Shown piece by piece: positions 9,371 to 15,957 of a stretch of DNA of 57,101 bases (positions are counted from its first letter, which is position 1; each line of letters opens with the position of its first letter). Source of the DNA: Cyanobacteriota bacterium (GTDB lineage: Bacteria; Cyanobacteriota; Cyanobacteriia; PCC-6307; Cyanobiaceae); the NCBI GenBank assembly GCA_026389265.1, contig JAPLIE010000112.1, forward strand, positions 1 through 57,101. The letters run 5' to 3'. Position numbers and translations under genes: made by a program. Under the pieces are notes generated by a model. That model was not told where the DNA came from, ran no database searches, and saw only the letters and a list, made by a program, of their open reading frames with translations.

Positions 9371-11129
9371 TGCGGTTTCGATCCATCGATGTCTTTGATC
9401 GGATGTCGAGGAGGTCATCGACGCCATTCTTGTTGAAGTCGGGTTTGAAGCCGGCGATCTGGTAAAAGGTCTTCAACTCCAGCGGTCCGGTGATGAAGCG
9501 CTTGAGCTTCCGGTTCCAGACCTTGGCGCTCGGATCCACCATCGTGGCCACCAAGTAGGAATAGGTGGCAGGGAAAAGGCTCAGATCTGTGCCCCTGCGG
9601 CAATACTTGAGTTCGCCCCGGTTGGAGTCACCCGCTCCAGCCAGCCGAAGGCGCCTCGGCTCCTTACCGATGCTGCCCTTCGGGCAATCCTCAGGTCCAT
9701 AGGTGACATCAAGGGTGCGCGGTCCGGCCAGATTGCCGATGCGGATCGGCAGGGTTTCCTTGATCACCCTCTCCTTGCCATCCTGGCCTCCCTTTCCGAT
9801 CAGGATTTCCGGCTTGGCGCTCAGCGGCACCCTGTTGAGCCCGCTGATCCGCGCTCCGGTCACCATGGTCTCCAGGTCAATCATGCGGGGGACGCGCACC
9901 AGTTCCAGTCGCCGCAGGATCAGCGGGCCACTGGCGGGCTGGAGATTGAATAGGCGGATGTTGAAATCACCGTTGGCCATGTCTGCCGCACCGGCGTCAA
10001 ACCCGAAGGTGCGCGGAAACAGAGCGAGCGCGGTGGCGCCATTGAACAGCCTTGCCTCCGCCACAACGAGCGGATTGGACTGGGTGAAGCTTGCCCCCAC
10101 ATGGAATTTCACCCCCGCCGGAGCGATGCCATCCCCTCCACCACTCCAGCTTTTCGGCGTCGCAAACTCCAGCCGGTACACGTTGTAAGTCGTGCCCTGG
10201 AAGGATTCGGTCGTGCCGGTGTTGGTGATCGTGGGATTGGTCCAGGGGCTCAGCGAGCCGTTGTAACTCCAGGCGATCGTCAGGCTGGGCGCCGTGCTGA
10301 GGATCTTGAGCACGAGCCGGTTGGCATTGGTGCTGTTGGGATTGACGAAATCCCAGTTCCACAGGGTTTTGGCATTCAAGCCCACGCCGTGCGCAAGAGT
10401 CTCATATTCTCGATCGGAGAAGTGGCGATTGCGGCCCGCCCGGATCTCGCCGGTGAGGCCCGTGCTGCCGGTGGCCATGATGTGGTTGTTCTGCTGGTCT
10501 TCACCGGGACGCGGTGCTGAATCGCTGTGGGCGGCTCCATAGTTGTGGGCAGCCTCATGGGAGGTGGTGCCGGCGATGGCCGTGGCCCACCGTTCCAGGG
10601 TGGAATTGGCGCCGTTCAGCGCCCCACCGGCGCCGCCATACTCCTGGCCAAAGGTATCCGCCCAGACCCGCGCAAAATCCTGAGGGTCGGCATTGTTGGT
10701 GTCCACCGCCTGGGCTTCGCCAAACAGCCCGACACCGCTGCCATCCGAGCCCACCCCCACAATCTGCCAGCGGGGATCGGTCTGGGGGGGCGTGGTCGTG
10801 GTCTGGACGACATTAATGCTGAATTCGCAGTAGTCATCCGTCACAAGATCAAAGATCCTGTTTCGCAACTGGGCGGTGGTGCCGATGCCGCTATCCAGAT
10901 CGCTCACATTGAAGGCCGCCAGGGGCGAGGTGGCCACCCCAAAGGTTCCATGTTCCGGGTAGCTGGCTTGCGCTGTCGTGGGAAACCACAGAAAAAGCCG
11001 ACTGTTCTTAGCTGTGGCGAGGGCCCCTGCCGGACAGGCTGCCTGGGCGGCCACCGGTGCGACGATGGAGAGAGCGCTCAAGCAGAGACCTACGCATAAC
11101 GAACCGGGTGTGTTTAGCCTTGACATCAT
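9333..11129 (-). CDS. Exported metzincin-type zinc metallopeptidase with C-terminal calcium-binding-like repeats
   Basis: The 598-residue protein begins with a signal peptide (SLCVGLCLSALSIVAPVAAQAA) and has an AGGAG ribosome site. The zinc motif HEAAHNYGAAH at 191-201 matches HEXXHXXGXXH of metzincins, and IMAT near residue 217-220 fits the Met-turn. The catalytic domain spans roughly 40-260. The middle region appears beta-rich. The C-terminus carries two Asp/Asn-rich loops, DFNKNGVDDLLD and DRNRNGIPDEAE, resembling thrombospondin type-3 or dockerin-like calcium sites. The protein should act outside the cytoplasm. It overlaps the next gene by 38 bases. Family level is well supported by the motif; a specific subfamily and the substrate are unknown. 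Confidence 0.8.
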   Translation of the reverse strand: MMSRLNTPGSLCVGLCLSALSIVAPVAAQAACPAGALATAKNSRLFLWFPTTAQASYPEHGTFGVATSPLAAFNVSDLDSGIGTTAQLRNRIFDLVTDDYCEFSINVVQTTTTPPQTDPRWQIVGVGSDGSGVGLFGEAQAVDTNNADPQDFARVWADTFGQEYGGAGGALNGANSTLERWATAIAGTTSHEAAHNYGAAHSDSAPRPGEDQQNNHIMATGSTGLTGEIRAGRNRHFSDREYETLAHGVGLNAKTLWNWDFVNPNSTNANRLVLKILSTAPSLTIAWSYNGSLSPWTNPTITNTGTTESFQGTTYNVYRLEFATPKSWSGGGDGIAPAGVKFHVGASFTQSNPLVVAEARLFNGATALALFPRTFGFDAGAADMANGDFNIRLFNLQPASGPLILRRLELVRVPRMIDLETMVTGARISGLNRVPLSAKPEILIGKGGQDGKERVIKETLPIRIGNLAGPRTLDVTYGPEDCPKGSIGKEPRRLRLAGAGDSNRGELKYCRRGTDLSLFPATYSYLVATMVDPSAKVWNRKLKRFITGPLELKTFYQIAGFKPDFNKNGVDDLLDIRSKTSMDRNRNGIPDEAEPRLR

Positions 11130-11314
11130 AATTACTCCTGGGTGATTTAGGGTTGCAAAAAATGAGATAGACGCCGCAGCTGCACCACCAAGCCAATCAG
11201 GCTTTCGTCATGGTAAACCCCCAATCAGGCGCTGTAGCTCTTGGGGCTGTGCATTGCTGCAGCATTGCATGATTTCTTCGTCAAAGTTAATCGTCATTTT
11301 CGACAGATCCGCGC

Positions 11315-11801
11315 TGTCTGTAAGGGCCTCGGCCGACTTGCCCCCGCTGGGCAGCGGCGCTGGGCGTCTGGTGCCGCTGCTGACGCTCACGGCCTTGGCG
11401 GAGGAGGGCGGATTGCCCATTCGCACCGCGGTGGTGGAGGTGCCGGTGTGGAAGCTGCCGTTGCCGCAGGCTGAGCAGCTAGAGCTGGTGATGGAGCCGG
11501 CGGGGGTGTACGGGACCTCCTCGCCGTAGCAGGAGGCTGATCGGGATGTTTATACCCAATTTCGGCAGACGTGCGACGGGTGCAGCTGGAGGGCTTTGCC
11601 CTGGTACGCCATCCGATCACGCAGGCCCAGTGGCGAGCGGTGGTGAAGGGTGTGCCTGGCGCCCCGCCAGCGGCGCTGTAAAAAAGCCCTTGCACCTTTG
11701 AGCCGAAAGACCTCTGGCAGCGCTACGGCCAGCCGGGCGCCCTCTCGGTGGACAACGTGAGCTGAAATGCCTGCCAGGAGTGGCTGCAGCGCCTCGGTTA
11801 A
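11315..11801 (+). pseudogene. Broken SUMF1 / formylglycine-generating-enzyme-like gene
   Basis: Pieces of a cyanobacterial SUMF1-family (FGE-sulfatase) protein appear in order in different frames. LELVMEPAGVYGTSSP at about 11480-11526 is followed by TAG. Then, in the same frame, comes QEADRDVYTQFRQTCDG. The next frame has VQLEGFALVRHPITQAQWRAV at about 11580-11642, followed by a stop. Finally DLWQRYGQPGALSVDNVS is followed by TGA where Trp of the SWN motif is expected (11763-11765), and NACQEWLQRLG then ends at TAA 11801. The whole C-terminal half of the domain is missing. Upstream codons from about 11315 (LPPLGSGAGRLVPLL) may be part of the same gene. It stops 14 bases before the end of hypE, which is convergent with it. 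Confidence 0.75.
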
Positions 11802-11814
11802 GTCTTCTGAGTCT

Positions 11815-12804
11815 TCAGCAGATGCGCGGCAACAGCTCACCGCTGGGGGGCACCAGCAGCCGTTCGCTGCCGAAGGGCGTGCGCAGCAGCACCCGGGCTG
11901 GCCCCTGGCGCACCGTGCCGATCCAGCTGCCGCCCAGCGGTTCGAGCACCGCCAGGGTGGCCTCCAGGTCGGAGGGGGCGACCACCGCCACGAAGCGCCC
12001 CTCATTGGCCAGCTGCAGCGCCTCGAGGCCCAGCAGCTCGGCACTGCGGGCCACCGCCGCCGCCACCGGAATCCGCGCCTCTTCGATCCCCAGCTCCACC
12101 CCGGCGGCCGTGGCCAGCTCGTGCAAAGCGCTGGCCAGACCGCCGCGGGTCAGGTCCCGCAGGCAGTGGGGCCGCACGCCGCGGCGCAGCAGCTGCTGCA
12201 CGAGGGGCCAGAGGGGGGCGCAATCGCTCTGCAGCGGCGGCTGCAGGGCCAGCCCATGGCGGGCCGCCAGGATCGCGATGCCGTGGCGGCCCAGGTCGCC
12301 GCTCACCACCAGCTGGTCGCCGCTGCTGATGGCGGCCGGATCGATCGGCGCTTCCAGCTCCCGCAGGCCGATGCCGCTGGTGGTGAGGAAGGCCCCATCG
12401 GCCTTGCCCCGCTCCACCACCTTGGTGTCGCCGGTCACGACCCGCACGCCGCATTCGGCCGCCGCCTGCCCCACCGCCGCCAGCAGCCGGCGCAGCACGG
12501 CCAGCTCCAGGCCCTCCTCCAGGATCAGCCCCAGACTCAGCCACAGGGGCCTGGCGCCGGCCATGGCCAGGTCGTTGGCGGTGCCCACCACCGCCAGCCG
12601 GCCGATGTTGCCGCCGGGGAATTCCAGGGGGTGCACCACGTAGCCATCGGTGCTGAAGGCCAGCCGCCCGTGGGGCAGGTCGAGCCGGGCGGCATCGTGC
12701 AGGGGTGCGGCCGGATCCGGCAGCAGGGGCCGCAGCTCGGCATCGATCAGCTGCTGCATCAGGGTGCCGCCCCCGCCATGGCCCAGCAGGATGCGCTCGC
12801 TCAT
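11815..12804 (-). CDS. hypE: Hydrogenase maturation protein HypE
   Basis: HypE dehydrates the carbamoyl group carried on its C-terminal cysteine to make the cyanide ligands of [NiFe]-hydrogenases. The 329-residue protein begins ILLGHGGGGTLMQQLI and contains FSTDGYVVHPLEFPGGNIG and the purM-like GDTKVVERGKADG segment. It ends in PRIC, the conserved carbamoyl-accepting cysteine tail. Everything needed for activity is visible. Its ATG overlaps the stop of hypD (ATGA), so the two are translationally coupled. Its function depends on HypD, which is interrupted here. Confidence 0.97.
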   Translation of the reverse strand: MSERILLGHGGGGTLMQQLIDAELRPLLPDPAAPLHDAARLDLPHGRLAFSTDGYVVHPLEFPGGNIGRLAVVGTANDLAMAGARPLWLSLGLILEEGLELAVLRRLLAAVGQAAAECGVRVVTGDTKVVERGKADGAFLTTSGIGLRELEAPIDPAAISSGDQLVVSGDLGRHGIAILAARHGLALQPPLQSDCAPLWPLVQQLLRRGVRPHCLRDLTRGGLASALHELATAAGVELGIEEARIPVAAAVARSAELLGLEALQLANEGRFVAVVAPSDLEATLAVLEPLGGSWIGTVRQGPARVLLRTPFGSERLLVPPSGELLPRIC

Positions 12805-14168
12805 GGCGCTGTGGGGGCGCTGCGGTAGCGGTGGTAGGCGGCGCAGGCGCCCTCGCTCGAGACCATCGGAGCGCCGAGGGGATGCTCTGGCGTGCAGCGA
12901 CGGCCGAAGGCGGGGCAGTGGGAGGGCAGGGCCCGGCCCCGCAGGATGGCGCCGGCGATGCAGGGATCGTCGCCCGGATCGTTGTCCGCCAGAGCGGGTC
13001 GCTCGGCCGGCGGGGGGGCTTTCGGCAGGGGGGGCGCCGGCGGGGGGGGATCGGTGGGGGCTGCGGCTGGGACGGCGGCTGAGGCAGCGGCAGCGGGGGC
13101 AGCGGTCTGGGCAGCGACAGCGAGAGCGTCAGTGGCAGTGGCAGTGGCAGCGGCCGGGGCTGGGGCGGCAGCGGCGCGGTCTTCGTCCTCGGGCAGGCCG
13201 AAGCGGCGGCGGGCCTCCAGGGCCGCGAAGGGACCTCGCAGCGCCAGCCCCCCGCCGGCGATCATCCCCAGACCCCGCCAGGGCCGGTCGACCACGGTGA
13301 ACACCTCCTCCAGCAGGGCCCGGGCCGCCGGGTTGCCGCCCTCCCGCACGGCGCGGGGGTAGGCGTTGAGCAACGCGGCTTGGCCCGCCTCGAGTTGCCG
13401 CACGCAGGCCAGCACACCCCGCAGCAGGTCCAGCGGTTCGAAGCCCGTGACCACCACCGGTACCCCGCGGGCCGAGATCCGCTGGCGCAGTTCGTCGGTG
13501 CCCACCACCGCGCAGACATGGCCAGCAGCCAGGAAGCCCTGCACCGCGGGCGCGGCGGCGGGGTCCGCCTCGGGGGCCAGCAGGGCCTCCATGGCCGGCG
13601 CCACCCGCACGTGGGCCGTGAGGATCGCGAGGTTGGCCAGGCCCTCGGCCAGGGCGCTGCGGGCCAGCAGGGCCGTGGCCGGCGCCGTGGTCTCGAACCC
13701 CACCGCCAGCATCACCACCTGCCGCCGGGGGTGGGCGCGGGCCAGCTCCAGGGCCTCGATGGGGGCGGTGATCAGGCGCACATCGGCGCCGGCGGCCCGG
13801 GCGGTGAGCAGGCTCGACCCGCCGCTGCCGGGCACCCGCAGCATGTAGCCGTAGGATCAGAGGATCACCTCCGGCCGCCGGGCCAGGGCCTGGGCTGCAT
13901 CCAGGGTGGCGGCCGGGGTCACACACACCGGGCAGCCGGGGCCATGGATCAGGCGCAGGCCGGGGGGCAGCAGCTGATCGAGGCCCCAGCGCAGGATCGC
14001 GTGGGTCTGGCCACCGCACACCTCCATCAGGGTCCAGGGCCGGGTGGTGACGGCGGCAAGTTCGGCCGCCAGCTCGGCCACAGCCGCCGCAACCGGGTCC
14101 GGGATCCCCGCGGCTGCGGGCTGGGCGGCGATCGGCGCTGTTGAGGGGTCCACGGGGGACGGTGCCAT
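12801..14168 (-). pseudogene. hypD: hypD, hydrogenase maturation protein, interrupted by in-frame TGA
   Basis: HypD is the iron-sulfur scaffold on which the Fe(CN)2CO group is built. One frame from ATG 14168 to the stop at 12801 encodes the complete protein except for a TGA at 13859-13857. Upstream are [11 protein letters not shown] and [10 protein letters not shown]; downstream are MLRVPGSGGSSLL, AVGFETTAPATA and the C-terminal cysteine segment ending SSEGACAAYHRYR. The TGA falls between EVIL and SYGYM, exactly where HypD proteins have Cys (E. coli EVIFCTFGDAMRVPG). The conserved Asp of that motif is also changed, to Tyr. A second anomaly is an Ala/Pro/Thr-rich insert of about 70 residues before the last cysteine cluster. 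Treated as a nonsense-interrupted gene; a sequencing error remains possible. Confidence 0.85.
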
Positions 14169-14309
14169 CGGGATCTCCGGGACGATCGGGCGCCATGGCC
14201 ACCATGGCGCCTTCGGCCCGCGGCGGGTACCGGCGCCGGCGGGGGGCGATGGTTTCAGCTCTTGGCGGAGCGGCGATGGCCCCGGCTGGCCGCGCCATCC
14301 TGCCTTTAG

Positions 14310-15587
14310 TTGCTCCGATCGATCGCCATGGGTGTTTGCAACGGCCGCCGCGCCCGATCTGCTCCCGCCGCGGGCCGGCTGGCCAGATTCGTCTGTGGGG
14401 TGGGGTTCCGGGGTGGCCCGGGGGCGCGGATCCTGCCGCTGGGGTTGGCCCCGCTGGGGCTGGTCCCCCTGGGGCTGGCCTTGCTAGGGGTGGTCCTGTT
14501 GGGGCTGGGGCTGCCGCCTGCTGTGCTGGCCGCCCCAGGGAAAGCGCCGGCTCCGGCGACGGCCAGGGATGCCGCTGCCAAGGCGCTGGCCGGGGCGCCG
14601 GACGGGGTGGTGCACAGCGGCCCCTGCGATGCCTCCGCGGCCATCCCGTTCGGCAACGGCCTGTTCGTGGTGGTCGACAACAAGGCGAAGCCGCCGGTGG
14701 TGCTGCGGATCTACCGCAGCGGCCAGGCGGGGCCGGCTCTGGGCAAGGGGGTGATCCCAGCGGATGCCGTGGCACCCGTGGACGATGGCCATCCGGCGCT
14801 GGATCTGGAGGCTGCGGCCCGGATCGGCCCGCTCGTGTACTGGATCGGCTCCCATGGGGCCGGGGCGCCAGCGGCGAAGGGCAAGGGGGCCGGCGAGCTG
14901 GGCGAACCCCGGCCCAACCAGCGCCGCCTCTTCGCCACCAACCTCGGCCTGCGGGTCGGTGCCGATGGCACCTCGATGGAGCTCTCGGTGGAGCCGGTGG
15001 GGCGGCCCTACACCACCTTGATCGACGATCTGGCCGCCGATCCCCGCTACGCCCGCTTCGAGCTGGGGGCCGCCGCCACCCGGCCGGACAAGGCGAAGGG
15101 CGGGCTCTCGATCGAGGGCCTGGCGGCCACGCCCAGCGGCGCCCTGCTGATCGGCTTCCGCAATCCGCTGCCCGGCGGCAAGGCCCTGCTGGTACCCCTC
15201 ACCAACCCCAATGCGGTGCTGGGGGGCGAGAAGGCGCGGTTCGGCGATCCGGTGCTGCTGGATCTAGGCGGGCTCGGCATCCGCAGCCTGGAGATGGTGA
15301 ACGGCGGCCTGCTGATCGTGGCGGGGCCGGCCGAAGGGCGGAAGGGAACCGCCACCCCTTCGGTGCTCTACCGCTGGAGCGGCCAGTTCGAGAGCCCGGC
15401 CGTACGGCTGCGCAGCTTCCCCTCGGTGGGAGGGAGGCCCTTAAACCCGGAGGCCCTAGTGATCGATGGCAACAGCCTGGTGGTGCTCAGCGACGACGGC
15501 AAGCTGGAGGGGCTCGATGCGGCCTGCGGCAAACGGCCCAAGGAGAGCGAGGGCTTCCGGGAGCTGAGGATCACGCCGGTGCCGTGA
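14310..15587 (+). CDS. DUF3616 domain protein, exported or membrane-anchored
   Basis: The 425-residue protein starts with a basic stretch followed by a long hydrophobic segment of repeated PLGL units (about residues 40-75) ending PAVLAAPG, which reads as a signal peptide or anchor. The start could be ATG 14310 or 14328. The body has the features of DUF3616 proteins: [39 protein letters not shown], a [20 protein letters not shown] segment and a C-terminal [10 protein letters not shown] cytosolic-looking paralogue lies at 26965-28056. The fold is probably a beta-propeller related to phytase-like esterases; the substrate is unknown. It is divergent from hypD. Confidence 0.8.
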   Translation: MLRSIAMGVCNGRRARSAPAAGRLARFVCGVGFRGGPGARILPLGLAPLGLVPLGLALLGVVLLGLGLPPAVLAAPGKAPAPATARDAAAKALAGAPDGVVHSGPCDASAAIPFGNGLFVVVDNKAKPPVVLRIYRSGQAGPALGKGVIPADAVAPVDDGHPALDLEAAARIGPLVYWIGSHGAGAPAAKGKGAGELGEPRPNQRRLFATNLGLRVGADGTSMELSVEPVGRPYTTLIDDLAADPRYARFELGAAATRPDKAKGGLSIEGLAATPSGALLIGFRNPLPGGKALLVPLTNPNAVLGGEKARFGDPVLLDLGGLGIRSLEMVNGGLLIVAGPAEGRKGTATPSVLYRWSGQFESPAVRLRSFPSVGGRPLNPEALVIDGNSLVVLSDDGKLEGLDAACGKRPKESEGFRELRITPVP

Positions 15588-15592
15588 CCTGG

Positions 15593-15615
15593 CATGGGCG
15601 AGGGTCCCTCCCATG
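15593..15615 (+). terminator. Possible hairpin terminator after the DUF3616 gene
   Basis: Six bases after the DUF3616 stop, CATGG and CCATG enclose GAGG and CCTC, so the transcript can fold into a near-continuous stem with a small loop. No clear U-run follows, so this is only a structural candidate. Confidence 0.35.
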
Positions 15616-15688
15616 TTGCGAAATGCGAATAGGGTCGCGGTGATCAGTATTTTCCAACATCCTGATCAGGAATGCTTTTGGTTCGAAG

Positions 15689-15856
15689 ATGAGGCTGAGC
15701 TGGCCCCAACACCTGCAGGCCTCCCGCACCCTGGAGCTGGCCGGTGAATCCCAGCAGGGCATGGCCCTAGCCCTGATGGGCATGTCGCTGCTGATCCTGG
15801 CCGAAGACCTTCTGCAGTCCGAGCAGGCCGCCAGCGACTCCAAGCGGCAGGCCTGA
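15689..15856 (+). CDS. Small protein of unknown function (55 residues)
   Basis: A short frame starts at ATG 15689 (MRLSWPQHLQASRTLELAGE) and ends at TGA 15856. It is predicted to be largely helical, with a hydrophobic stretch MALALMGMSLLILAEDLL that could be a membrane-associated helix, followed by a polar end. Codon usage and the absence of interruptions favour a gene, but there is no domain I recognise. It sits between the DUF3616 gene and the convergent membrane iron-sulfur protein gene. Small proteins of this kind are common in picocyanobacteria. Confidence 0.45.
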   Translation: MRLSWPQHLQASRTLELAGESQQGMALALMGMSLLILAEDLLQSEQAASDSKRQA

Positions 15857-15957
15857 GCCTCACTCGCCTAGGCCCGGCTCTGAACCATCAGCGCTGGCAC
15901 AGCCACCGCAGCACGGAATTTCCGTGATCAGACCTCCGGCTCACCTGGCTGCAGGGC

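Noticed and set aside
13857-13859. Selenocysteine at the hypD TGA
   Set aside because: A small GC stem (GCTGC/GCAGC) lies downstream, but it is made of codons for conserved residues. No Sec machinery is in the window, cyanobacteria generally lack it, and the neighbouring Asp is also mutated, so nonsense mutation or error is more likely.
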